From UBA6055 sp965214085 (lineage in GTDB: Bacteria; Chloroflexota; Anaerolineae; Aggregatilineales; Phototrophicaceae): a DNA stretch of 64,000 nucleotides. Of this stretch, positions 51,769 through 60,091 are shown piece after piece (position 1 is the first letter of the stretch; each line of letters starts with the position of its first letter). The position numbers and the translations under genes are program-made. The stretch is from positions 2,790,001 to 2,854,000 of the forward strand of contig OZ243937.1 in assembly GCA_965214085.1 (NCBI GenBank), read 5' to 3'. The notes under the pieces are model-generated. The model worked only from the letters and a program-made list of their open reading frames with translations, searched no databases and had not been told where the DNA came from.

Positions 51769-54700
51769 TCACAACTGCTGTGAGCGAATGGCGCCCGAGC
51801 CGGTCGCTTCTATCTTGCGGCTGATGTAGGACATGATGTAACTGAAGACGAAGAACAGAATCGCAACATACAAGAAAGTTTCTTGCCGCCGCCCCAGAAA
51901 TTCCGCCTGAGCGACTACTCGATTGGCAATGCCCACAATCTCCGCCAGACCAACGATAAAGACCAGCGATGTGTCTTTGAATAAGGAGATAAACTGCCCG
52001 ACCAGCGCCGGAATGACGGCCCGCAAGGCTTGCGGCAGCAGAATGTACAGCGTCGTCTGCCAGGTGGACAAACCCACAGCCTGCGCCGCTTCCGTCTGGC
52101 CGCGGTCGATTGACTGCAAGCCGCCGCGGACATTTTCCGCCAGGTAGGCAGCGCTGAACAAGGTAATGCCCACCCAGGCGCGCACGGCGTTCTCGATGGA
52201 GGCCAGGGTGGGGTCCACCAGCGGCACCATCAGCACTGCCAGGAAGAGCACGGTGATCAACGGAACACCGCGAACGACCTCGATGTAGAGAATGCAGGCG
52301 TATTTCACGACGGGCAGATTGCTGCGCCGCCCCAGCGCCAGCGCCAAGCCAATGGGGAAGGAGGCGCCCACGCCCAGAATCGTCAATTGCATGGTCAGCA
52401 TCAAGCCGCCCCAGATGCGCTTGTCCGACAGGGGCAGCAATTCCTGCGGCGATGTCTGCAAGATGCCCTGCGCGTCCAAGCCGGCTATCAGGCTCGGCAG
52501 GAACAGCAAAGCCGCCAGCCAAGCCACCGTCGCCAACATGCCTTGAACGGAGCGCCGCCGCAACAGCGGGACCTGACCTATTACCGCTGCTTTGGCTGAT
52601 TCCGCTTGCGCATTTTCGCCGCGCTTAAATGCCATCGCGCCGGCAGTCAACCATAGCAAAAAGTAAACGGTTGACCAACGATCGACCATGGTCCAGGTCT
52701 GCATCCACAAGAAAGTGAGCAGCAGCAAACCGATGATGATACGATTGGCGTTCCAGCGCGTCGCCCCGCTGAAGAACATCCAGGCCAGCCAGAAAATAAC
52801 CGCCAACGGAGCCAGCAGCGCCGCGGAGCCGTCCGCGCCCGCAGCGAGTGTGTTGGTATCAGCGAATAAGAACAAAAATACAAGGCAAGAAAGCAGATAG
52901 CCATAGCGCTTCATGCCTGCTGGTATGCTGCCTTTCAGCGCAGCGCCGCGCTGTCCCGCAAAAACGCCGACCACTGCGATGACCAGCCAGATCAGGCTGG
53001 AGCCGACCGGTTCGCTGTTCCAGCTCTCCCATACCAAATTAACCACATGGGACTGCATGATTTGGGCGAAGAACCCGCCGATCAACAGGGCATAGCCCAC
53101 TAGCGTATTGCGATAATTCAAGCCGATGACAACCATCAGCAGCAGCCAGATCAAACCGCCGACAATGCTGCCGAGGGCTGCGCCGGAAAGTCCGCTGACG
53201 CCCGACACCATCAGGTACATGAGAAACGGGAATGCGCCCCAGCCGTACATTAGCAGGCGGTTGAGCGAGCCTTCAGCCTCTTCCCCAGGGTTGGCGCGGC
53301 TAAGCCAGTTATCAATGCGGCGCGCCAATAAAACAACTCCGGCGGCGGCCGCAATCTTGAGACCAACGGCCAGCGCGCCTTGAATCGGGGCTGCGCCATC
53401 CAGCAGGGCGAAATACGCCAACAAGACCAGCAGCGGCGTCATCGACCAAGCCAGCGCCATCAAGCGGCTGTTTCTGCTGTTGAAGATTGAGTTCTCGCCT
53501 GACACATGCGCCAGCGCGCGCCCAAGCGCAAAACCCCAGGTCAGCGTAATAAAGAATGGCAGAAGCAGACGCTCAACCTGCTCGAAAAACGGCGGGATGA
53601 AATGCACCAGATAGGTATTGAAGTCGCGCAGGCCCCGGAACTGATTGTCGATCAAGACGACGAAAGGCGCGCTCTTGCCGTCGATTTGCGGACGGCTGTC
53701 GCTGATGACCAATTCGTTGTCTGTCAGGCGTACAAAGCGGGATTCGGTCGCGCTGAGCGTGCGCTCGACGATGGGGTGAATGCCGTCCGCCGCCAAGATA
53801 GCGGTACCGGTATCGCCAGCCGCGGCGTCTTTCGACAAGATGTACCAGCCGTCCGCCGGCACGTCGAAGCTGATGGTGTCCGCCGCCTGGCTGAGCGTTG
53901 CTTCCGCCAGCGTCTCGTAGGTTTGCGCGTCCCGGATCGCCACCGTCATGGGGGTTTGCCCAAGCTGATACAAATCGAGCACCGACTGCGGCGTTAACAA
54001 GCGCACCCACATATCGCGCAGGAACGCGGCTTCACGCGCCAGCGGCTGAATCAGTTCTTCGTCGTCGTCGCTCTGGTCTGGCAGGCCGATCAAGTCTTCC
54101 GAGAGCTGTACGATCAGCAGCTCGCCCAAGTCTTCCAGCTGTTCGCTCGCCAATGCAACAGCGCTTAGTTCAGCAATGGCTTCGTGCAAGCCGGGCGGCA
54201 CGCGGTCGCTCATGGACAAAGTCGTGGACTCATCCTCGACCGCTTCCAGAGCCGCCAGTATCGCCTCGGCGCGCGGGTCCAGCTCACGGGCAGCGCGCTC
54301 CAGCCGACTCAGCCACAGGCGCAATTCCGCCACGGCGCTATCGTTCGCGGTCAGGCGGCTGGTGATGGTTTCGATGGTTTGCGCGGTCGAAGCCAGCATG
54401 TCGTTGGTGCGCGTAAAGGTGCGGATGTTGAGCCGCGTTCGTTCTTCAAGTCCTTCGGTTAATGCGCCGCTCAACATGCGATCAAAGGTCTCACCGGTAT
54501 TGACCTGTCGATCCAGCCGATTGCGCGCGGCGTTTGCCAGTGCGTTGGCGACGCGATCGGAAAAGCCGGCCAGGTTGCTCAAGGTCTCGATATCAGCCAC
54601 TTCGTCCAGCGCCAGGCGCAGCGACACGGTTTCGCCTGCCTGGGCGATGAAGGCAAGATTACGCTGCGGCGTCAAAGTAGAGGCGCGGTCGACGATTTCG

Positions 54701-55167
54701 ACATTGCCGGCGGTGAAATAAGAAAGGGGCTGCGGTATCAGGGCGTCGATGATCGGCGGCAACAGCGCCAACGCTGCCAGCAAGGTCAAGGAAACACCCG
54801 CCAGCAGGGGCCAGGAGCGGCGCGCCCAAGCCGCCAGGCTGATGCCGGTCAGCAAGGCGGAGAGCAGAACAGTCAAAGCCAGGCGCCACTCGAATTCCGG
54901 TTCAAAGGATTCCATCATAAAGAGGCGCTGGTTGTTGATGATGGCGAACCAGTTGGCAGCGCGCACGGACCAGTCCAAGAAGCCGTAGACCAGCGCCAGA
55001 ATCAACAGGGACGACAGAATCGTGACGACGGCATCAGCCGGCGAGCCGAAGAGATTCTGCCGCAGCCAGCCAACCAGGCCAACTTCGAGCTTAGGCGGCG
55101 GCAGCGTGCCTTCGTCATGCGAGTTGATGATCGTTTGCTTGGCGTCTATACTTCGCTGTTGCGACAT
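51769..55167 (-). CDS. aapM: AapM-like amino-acid ABC permease with very large insertion
   Basis: 1132 residues; Rhizobium AapM is about 384. The N-terminus (about 28-75) has the AapM hallmark WLRQNLFGSPADAVVTILSS. The final ~220 residues are a normal permease with the EAA-type loop (AAQAVGLSTWQTTLYILLPQALRAVIP). Between them is a ~600-residue insertion. About residues 150-520 appear extracytoplasmic: beta and helical, with a coiled-coil-like part and no Cys. A stretch with many hydrophobic helices follows (about 530-870). Seven bases separate it from the upstream permease. Role of the insertion unknown. Confidence 0.85.
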   Translation of the reverse strand: MSQQRSIDAKQTIINSHDEGTLPPPKLEVGLVGWLRQNLFGSPADAVVTILSSLLILALVYGFLDWSVRAANWFAIINNQRLFMMESFEPEFEWRLALTVLLSALLTGISLAAWARRSWPLLAGVSLTLLAALALLPPIIDALIPQPLSYFTAGNVEIVDRASTLTPQRNLAFIAQAGETVSLRLALDEVADIETLSNLAGFSDRVANALANAARNRLDRQVNTGETFDRMLSGALTEGLEERTRLNIRTFTRTNDMLASTAQTIETITSRLTANDSAVAELRLWLSRLERAARELDPRAEAILAALEAVEDESTTLSMSDRVPPGLHEAIAELSAVALASEQLEDLGELLIVQLSEDLIGLPDQSDDDEELIQPLAREAAFLRDMWVRLLTPQSVLDLYQLGQTPMTVAIRDAQTYETLAEATLSQAADTISFDVPADGWYILSKDAAAGDTGTAILAADGIHPIVERTLSATESRFVRLTDNELVISDSRPQIDGKSAPFVVLIDNQFRGLRDFNTYLVHFIPPFFEQVERLLLPFFITLTWGFALGRALAHVSGENSIFNSRNSRLMALAWSMTPLLVLLAYFALLDGAAPIQGALAVGLKIAAAAGVVLLARRIDNWLSRANPGEEAEGSLNRLLMYGWGAFPFLMYLMVSGVSGLSGAALGSIVGGLIWLLLMVVIGLNYRNTLVGYALLIGGFFAQIMQSHVVNLVWESWNSEPVGSSLIWLVIAVVGVFAGQRGAALKGSIPAGMKRYGYLLSCLVFLFLFADTNTLAAGADGSAALLAPLAVIFWLAWMFFSGATRWNANRIIIGLLLLTFLWMQTWTMVDRWSTVYFLLWLTAGAMAFKRGENAQAESAKAAVIGQVPLLRRRSVQGMLATVAWLAALLFLPSLIAGLDAQGILQTSPQELLPLSDKRIWGGLMLTMQLTILGVGASFPIGLALALGRRSNLPVVKYACILYIEVVRGVPLITVLFLAVLMVPLVDPTLASIENAVRAWVGITLFSAAYLAENVRGGLQSIDRGQTEAAQAVGLSTWQTTLYILLPQALRAVIPALVGQFISLFKDTSLVFIVGLAEIVGIANRVVAQAEFLGRRQETFLYVAILFFVFSYIMSYISRKIEATGSGAIRSQQL

Positions 55168-55174
55168 CGAGCGC

Positions 55175-56710
55175 CTACCTCGTCACCAGCTGAAAGCGCT
55201 GATTAACCAAGTTCATTCCCAAAGATATGAGCAGGCTGATCAGCAAGTAAGCCAGCAAGACCATTAGAATGCCGGTCACCGATTGCCCCGACTGATTGAT
55301 GATCGTGTTGGTCACTTGATAAATATCCGTATACGATACCGCGATCGCCAAACTGGAATTTTTGGATAGATTGAGGAATTGATTGCCCAGCGGCGGAATA
55401 ATGACGCGCAAGGCTTGCGGCAGGACAATCAAGCGCAGCATGTCCCCCTGCGAAAGGCCCAGCGCGCGCGATGCTTCCAGTTGGCCTTTGGGCACTGCCT
55501 GAATGCCGGCTCGCACGATTTCCGCAATAAAGGCGGAAGTATAGATCACCAAACCCAGGAAGACGGCCAGATATGAGGGCGAGATTTCTATGCCGGTCTC
55601 GATATTTCGGCCCCGGCGATCGAGCGTCGGCGGACGGTATAGCAGCGGCTGGCGCGTATATTCCAATTCCTGCTCAATGGTCAACAAGCCCGACTCAAAG
55701 GCGTCATCGTAGGGCGTCTCGACGACTTCGCCGCTGTCCTCGTCGTAGACGGGGATGACGGAAGGCGTGGGGCGCATGCCGATAATCAGCCAGCCAAGCA
55801 GCGTGAAGCCGGCAAAGGTCAGCAGCGCATATCGCGTCTTGGGGATGGGCTTGCCAGTCGTCTCGGTAATGAAGCCGAAATAACGCGACAGCGCCATGGC
55901 GACGACTGCCCCGACCACGACAAAGACCATCCAGACGGCGAAGAGCGACGAGGGGATCAACTCAAATATCGCCACCCCCTTGATGCTGACGTAGAGGCCC
56001 GGCCGGAACTCGACTGGCGTGCCGGCGCCCACCGATACCAGACCGAGCAAGTTGGCCAGTATAATCACAGCGACGCTCGCTTGCCGCAATCCGCTGCGCC
56101 AGGCGGGCCGCCGTATGGAGCCGGTTGCCTGCCAGATGACTAGCATCAGGAACAAGGAAAGCGCGTATTGCATCAGCGGCAGGCTGCGGATGCCCTCTTG
56201 CGGGAAGGCAAAGGACTCTTGCTGCTGTGGCAACGCAAATATGACAATGAAGAACCAAGCAAAGATCTGCAGCAGGATGGGCGTATTACGCAGGACTTCC
56301 ACATAGGCGCGCGAGATCGTGCGCAACAGAAAGTTTCGGCTCAGCAATAAGATGCCGACCATGATGCCCAGCGCCGTAGTCGCTATCAAGCCAAACAAGA
56401 CGACGCGTATCGTGTTAATAAAGCCGACGCGGAAGGCGTCAATGTAGCGGTCGTTTGAACTGTAACTGCCGGAATCGGCAATGTCGAAGCCGGCGCGGTT
56501 CTGAAGGAATTCGAAATTCGGCGACTGATTGGTGGATTCCAGAGCCGTGTTAATGCGGGTCTGCAGGTTGTTCAGGACGAGGACGACAATGGCGACGAAG
56601 ATAATCTGCGCGATGCCTTGAAGGATGCGGCCATCGCGGAAAATGGCGGGCAGCAGGTTCTCCGCCGCTGAACCGTCGGCGGGCCTCTCCATAGGTTGGC
56701 TTTCAAGCAT
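55175..56710 (-). CDS. aapQ: AapQ-like amino-acid ABC permease
   Basis: 512 residues from the ATG at 56710 (CGGGAAA upstream; the frame extends to 56746). N-terminal helix; permease helices from about 90; extracytoplasmic segment with YDEDSGEVVETPYDDAFESG; then the EAA loop EASRALGLSQGDMLRLIVLPQALRVIIPP. Longer than typical AapQ (about 400). It pairs with AapM to form the channel. Confidence 0.9.
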   Translation of the reverse strand: MLESQPMERPADGSAAENLLPAIFRDGRILQGIAQIIFVAIVVLVLNNLQTRINTALESTNQSPNFEFLQNRAGFDIADSGSYSSNDRYIDAFRVGFINTIRVVLFGLIATTALGIMVGILLLSRNFLLRTISRAYVEVLRNTPILLQIFAWFFIVIFALPQQQESFAFPQEGIRSLPLMQYALSLFLMLVIWQATGSIRRPAWRSGLRQASVAVIILANLLGLVSVGAGTPVEFRPGLYVSIKGVAIFELIPSSLFAVWMVFVVVGAVVAMALSRYFGFITETTGKPIPKTRYALLTFAGFTLLGWLIIGMRPTPSVIPVYDEDSGEVVETPYDDAFESGLLTIEQELEYTRQPLLYRPPTLDRRGRNIETGIEISPSYLAVFLGLVIYTSAFIAEIVRAGIQAVPKGQLEASRALGLSQGDMLRLIVLPQALRVIIPPLGNQFLNLSKNSSLAIAVSYTDIYQVTNTIINQSGQSVTGILMVLLAYLLISLLISLGMNLVNQRFQLVTR

Positions 56711-56796
56711 TACGTGTTTCCCGTGTAAAGCCAAAGCGAATATCACCTATATTGTATTCAATTCAACAGCGACAGACAAATTCCTCCTGATGAATG

Positions 56797-56900
56797 GTAG
56801 TGTATCGAATTCAGTTGAAATTATATTTCACCACAAAGGCACAAAGGCACAAAGCACACAAAGAATATGGCATATCTCGATTAAGTTTCACGGTGCTCTC
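56797..56900. repeat. Family B dispersed repeat
   Basis: GTAGTGTATCGAATTCAGTT, CACAAAGG units, GAATATGGCATATCTCGATT, and CGGTGCTCTC. Directly abuts a family A-type element at 56903. Confidence 0.8.
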
Positions 56901-56902
56901 GC

Positions 56903-57090
56903 AGGGCAATCGCATCAATATCCATAAATGACGAATTTATTATCAAACTAACAAATTGTAGGGGCGAGCCTTGGCTCGCCCATGAATTCTGGCAGAAAAT
57001 CACCTTTTCATTGCGTCCTTTATTGGCATATTTTCGGATATATCTCGGAGTTCTTGGCGCCTTAGTGTTGAAATAATTTGATGCGATTGC
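56903..57090. repeat. Element with 13-bp terminal inverted repeats
   Basis: GCAATCGCATCAA at the left end and TTGATGCGATTGC at the right end (perfect 13-bp inverted repeat), with a TGTAGGGGCGAGCC palindrome inside (GGGCGAGCC/GGCTCGCCC). The ends define the outer boundary of family A elements, seen one-sided elsewhere. Confidence 0.75.
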
Positions 57091-57118
57091 ACTGGCGAAC
57101 AGCGCCGGCCAGCGTGAC

Positions 57119-57156
57119 AAAAAAAGAGCGCGCCATCAAGCCGATAGCGCGCCCCT
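57119..57156 (-). terminator. Terminator or attenuator between SBP and permease genes
   Basis: Minus strand GGCGCGCTA, a loop, TGGCGCGC and then a T-run (57119-57125). Located between the SBP gene and the permease, as expected for high SBP with limited read-through. Confidence 0.7.
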
Positions 57157-57186
57157 AGGAAACGCAGCGTTAGAGCGAAGTTCGGT

Positions 57187-58224
57187 CTAACGGAAGGGCG
57201 CCGCGTACATCAGGCCGCCGTCCGTCCAGAGCGCGTTGAAACCACGTTCCAAACCGAAGATCGTATCCGTGCCCAGGTTGCGTTCAAAGATTTCGGCGTA
57301 GTTGCCCATCTGGGTGATCACATCCACCATGAACTCGTCGTTGATTCCGAGATAGTCGCCGGCTACGTTGTCGCCCAAACCGAGCAGACGGCCGACGCCA
57401 GCATCTTCGCTGTCCATGAAGTCGCCGATGTTCATGCTGTTGATGCCAAACTCTTCCGCGGACAACAGACCCCATACGACCCAGCGGATGATATCCGCAA
57501 AGTTGGCGTCATTCTGTGGGCTGACCGGGCCGAGCGGCTCCTTGCTAATGGCGCCGGGCAGAATCGCATGCGCGGCGGGATCAGCCGAGGTGGCTTTGCG
57601 CGAGACCAGGCTGCTGATATCGCTGGTGAAGGCATCGCAGGCGCCCGCTTCGTAGGCGTCCATGATGGCGTCGAAGTCCGGGAATGTATTCAGTTCCCAG
57701 TCCGCGCCGAGGGCGTTGGCTTTGTCCGTGATATTCAGCTCAGTGGTGGTGCCGGCGGTGGCGCACATGGTTATGCTCTCTTCGCCGAGCTCTTCAATCG
57801 TGCTCACGCCAAAGTCCACCTTGACCATGATGCCCTGGCCGTCGTAGAAGGTCGTTGGACCGAAGGTGGCGCCCCATTCCGTATCGCGGCTGAGCGTCCA
57901 GGTGGTGTTGCGGCTCAGCATGTCAATCTCGCCACTGGCCAGCGCGGTCGGGCGCTCGGCAGCGGCAAGCGGACGGAATGCGATCGCGTTGGAATCGCCC
58001 AGGATAGCAGCGGCGACAGCGCGACAGATGTCAACGTCGAAGCCTTCAAAATCGCCGGCGTCGTTCTGTGTGCCAAAGCCCGGCAGCACAGAATTTACGC
58101 CGCAAATCAACTCGCCGCGATCACGTATGCGTTCAACGATGTGACCATCCTCCGCGACTGTGAGACCGGCGCCCACAACAAAAAGAGATAGTACCAGCAA
58201 AATAACCACTCCCAAGCGTTTCAT
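57187..58224 (-). CDS. aapJ: Amino-acid ABC transporter substrate-binding protein (AapJ-like)
   Basis: 345 residues from ATG 58224 (AAAGGAG upstream; ORF open to 58251). Signal peptide MKRLGVVILLVLSLFVVGAG. The SBP_bac_3 fold is marked by RDRGELICGVNSVLPGFG, GFDVDICRAVAAAILGD and DMLSRNTTWTLSRDTEW. It binds extracellular polar amino acids and delivers them to AapQM. Confidence 0.93.
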   Translation of the reverse strand: MKRLGVVILLVLSLFVVGAGLTVAEDGHIVERIRDRGELICGVNSVLPGFGTQNDAGDFEGFDVDICRAVAAAILGDSNAIAFRPLAAAERPTALASGEIDMLSRNTTWTLSRDTEWGATFGPTTFYDGQGIMVKVDFGVSTIEELGEESITMCATAGTTTELNITDKANALGADWELNTFPDFDAIMDAYEAGACDAFTSDISSLVSRKATSADPAAHAILPGAISKEPLGPVSPQNDANFADIIRWVVWGLLSAEEFGINSMNIGDFMDSEDAGVGRLLGLGDNVAGDYLGINDEFMVDVITQMGNYAEIFERNLGTDTIFGLERGFNALWTDGGLMYAAPFR

Positions 58225-58338
58225 CAGTAAACTCCTTTCAGCTACTAACATATTGAAGCTAATCAGAATCGTCTCTTAAGCCGCAGCATAATCTGAATGC
58301 TGAGAACTGAATCCTGACTACCGTCCGTCATAATCACT

Positions 58339-58365
58339 GTATTACAAATGCAGTCTCGATGTCAA
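58339..58365 (-). promoter_or_regulatory. Putative aapJ promoter
   Basis: Minus strand TTGACA (58360-58365) and TAATAC (58339-58344), 15-base spacer (short by about two). Leader of about 110 nt. Confidence 0.4.
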
Positions 58366-58489
58366 CAACCTCGTATAGGGGAGCAGGGCAGTGGTTAATC
58401 CTGTGGGCGCGCGCCCGCCGCAGTAAGCGCAAGCAAGATACGAGCATAGAGTTTGCGCTGAAGCGGAAAGGAATCGGGAGCGGCAAGAC

Positions 58490-58527
58490 AAAAAAAACCG
58501 CCCGCCAATGTCTATGGCAGAGCGGTT
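58490..58527 (-). terminator. Terminator of the SelW-like gene
   Basis: Minus-strand hairpin (AACCGC with GCGGTT, and an inner TGCC/GGC-type stem) followed by eight T residues. Confidence 0.75.
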
Positions 58528-58574
58528 CTTTCTCGTTTTGTGGCTTGCGAACTTGATTCGCATTATGGGGCTGT

Positions 58575-58868
58575 TTACTTGGCCGCCAGCTCCATATTGG
58601 CTTGGCCAGCCGCTTCCATCACTTTCATGATGGCAGCCCGAACTTCGCCCGGTTCCGCGTGACGGCCCACTTCCTTCTTGGAAAAGATCAACTCGCCGTT
58701 GACCCAGACGTCGAATACGCCACCGGTGGCGGGTATCAATTTCCAGCTGCTGATGAAATACTCAATTTCGCGTTCGTTCAAGATTTCATCCGTCAAACTG
58801 ACGGCATTGGGTTGGTGCCCTCAAGTGGCGCAATACTTGACGACAATCTCCATTCCACCTTCTTGCAT
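58575..58868 (-). CDS. SelW-like (Rdx family) selenoprotein, Sec at in-frame TGA
   Basis: 97 residues if TGA at 58823-58821 (minus strand) is read as selenocysteine. Start ATG at 58868 has AAAGGAG eight bases upstream. The frame reads MQEGGMEIVVKYCAT, then U at 16, then GHQPNAVSLTDEIL. This gives the CxxU motif (Cys13, Sec16) right after the first beta strand, exactly as in the SelW/SelT/SelH family. The rest matches it strongly (GGVFDVWVNGELIFSKKE, GRHAEPGEVRAAI). A bSECIS-like hairpin follows the TGA. An automatic caller would start at TTG 58796 and lose the active site. SelW-type proteins act as small thioredoxin-fold redox proteins. Own terminator downstream. Confidence 0.88.
58790..58804 (-). 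promoter_or_regulatory. bSECIS element (selenocysteine insertion)
   Basis: Sixteen bases after the TGA, CCGTCA and TGACGG form a perfect 6-bp stem with the three-base loop GTT. The G is the first loop base, as bacterial SECIS needs one among the first two. Confidence 0.8.
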
Positions 58869-58901
58869 GATGCATTCTCCTTTTATAGCGTTCACAGGCA
58901 C

Positions 58902-58907
58902 ATCATA
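58902..58907 (-). promoter_or_regulatory. -10 box (TGTTATGAT) of the SelW-like gene
   Basis: Minus strand TATGAT with TG one base upstream; 33 bases before the ATG. Confidence 0.45.
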
Positions 58908-58909
58908 AC

Positions 58910-58946
58910 AAAAACTCCCCGCCTTCACAAGGAAGACGGAGAGTTT
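58910..58946 (-). terminator. Terminator of the 58975 gene
   Basis: Minus strand hairpin AACTCTCCGTCTTC / GAAGGCGGGGAGTT with two mismatches, then a T-run. Confidence 0.7.
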
Positions 58947-58974
58947 GAGTACAGATCGGCTAGGCGATTCCGGA

Positions 58975-59691
58975 CTATCTTAAATTGCCTTCGGGCGTGA
59001 AGAAGCGATGCGCCACGTTGCAAGCAGCGCCATCCGTGTTATAGATTGCGCTTGCCAGACCACTGTTGTTGATTCGATCTTTAATGCTGCCGCCGCCGGA
59101 CACAAAACGAGTTACACGGGTGCCTGCATTAGACCCGATTTGGAAGTCAATCGCTCTTGGGTTGCTGGCAACATAATAGCCATGGGCGTTTGTCCATGCG
59201 GGCGCTGCGGCGCCGTCTTCGGTGACGGCAATCCATTCATCTATCGTAGAAAATTCCCGGACTTTTACCGTTTCCGTATCCACCCACCAGAAGCAGTTGG
59301 TGCCATCCACCCAGCTTGGGCCATAGGCGGTATCCCAGGCGTTGCTAATCGCCGGCTGCGAGGGTTGCTGGCTTGGCTGTTGCGAGGGTTGCTGGCTTGG
59401 CTGCTGCGCGGACTCCAAGTCCCGCAGCGCGTTTACTACCGGGTTCCAGCGGCCCCAGCCCCTGTCGGCGTAGGTCTGCGCTTCGGATGCGGTCATGGGG
59501 TCAGCATGGCTGCCATGCCCCAGCGCGGCCAACGCCCGCGTCCAGCGCTCGACATGCTGCGCGCCATGATGGGTCTCGGCTTGGTAGGTCAACAGCGTCT
59601 GGATAAGGCTGCTATAGTTGCCTTGGGCGCTGAGGGCTGCCGTCAGAAGAATGAAGGACATCAATGTGGCGAAAATCATCCTGGTCTTCAT
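58975..59691 (-). CDS. Secreted protein with Gln-Pro-Ser repeats
   Basis: 238 residues. Signal peptide MKTRMIFATLMSFILLTAALSA. Residues 30-95 include HGAQHVERWTRALAALGHG and MTASEAQTYADRGWGRW, a block resembling a domain seen in secreted repeat proteins. Four QQPS units (residues about 96-112) form a linker. The C-terminal ~120 residues are beta-rich with two Cys and many Trp. Likely surface-bound; function unknown. Confidence 0.65.
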   Translation of the reverse strand: MKTRMIFATLMSFILLTAALSAQGNYSSLIQTLLTYQAETHHGAQHVERWTRALAALGHGSHADPMTASEAQTYADRGWGRWNPVVNALRDLESAQQPSQQPSQQPSQQPSQPAISNAWDTAYGPSWVDGTNCFWWVDTETVKVREFSTIDEWIAVTEDGAAAPAWTNAHGYYVASNPRAIDFQIGSNAGTRVTRFVSGGGSIKDRINNSGLASAIYNTDGAACNVAHRFFTPEGNLR

Positions 59692-60091
59692 TGTCGTTTT
59701 CCTTTCCTTTTTTCCGATGACTATAGTCTACAAAGCGGACGATTCTGCGGTCAAATGAAATAGCCGCCGCAATGCCTACTTCAGCCATACGGGCGTCATA
59801 CTTTGCTTACCGTTTGCGAATTAGTGATTCAACAGCCAGCAAAAATCTACCCCATCGGTCCCCAAAACATCGGGGAGAAGCTAGGACGCGCCTGTGCCGC
59901 ACACCCTGGCCGTTGCTGCAGAGTGGGGCCGTGAACGTTGTTATATCAACATGATTGACCAGGTCCGGATTTCCAAGCAATTCACCTGCCAAGCAACGGG
60001 GTTAATACGCAATACCTACGCTCTCGCCGATTTTATTGACAGTTGCGGATTCCGCCATAAGCTCAGTTTGGTTTAGCTTAGACGGAGGAGA
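59692..60091. other. 400-base intergenic region
   Basis: Upstream region for two divergent secreted-protein genes. No repeat of the families above, no RNA gene and no clear promoter were seen; a GGAGGAG site just before 60092 is the only clear signal. Confidence 0.4.

Larger units (their letters stand above)
58225..58574. other. 350-base intergenic region upstream of aapJ
   Basis: Contains a probable aapJ promoter and the terminator of the SelW-like gene. No further gene or repeat recognised; minus-strand frame 58342-58563 is not credible. Confidence 0.5.

Noticed and set aside
51734..52522. 262-codon ORF on the same strand in another frame
   Set aside because: Overlaps the AapM permease domain; Gly/Arg/Ala-biased shadow.
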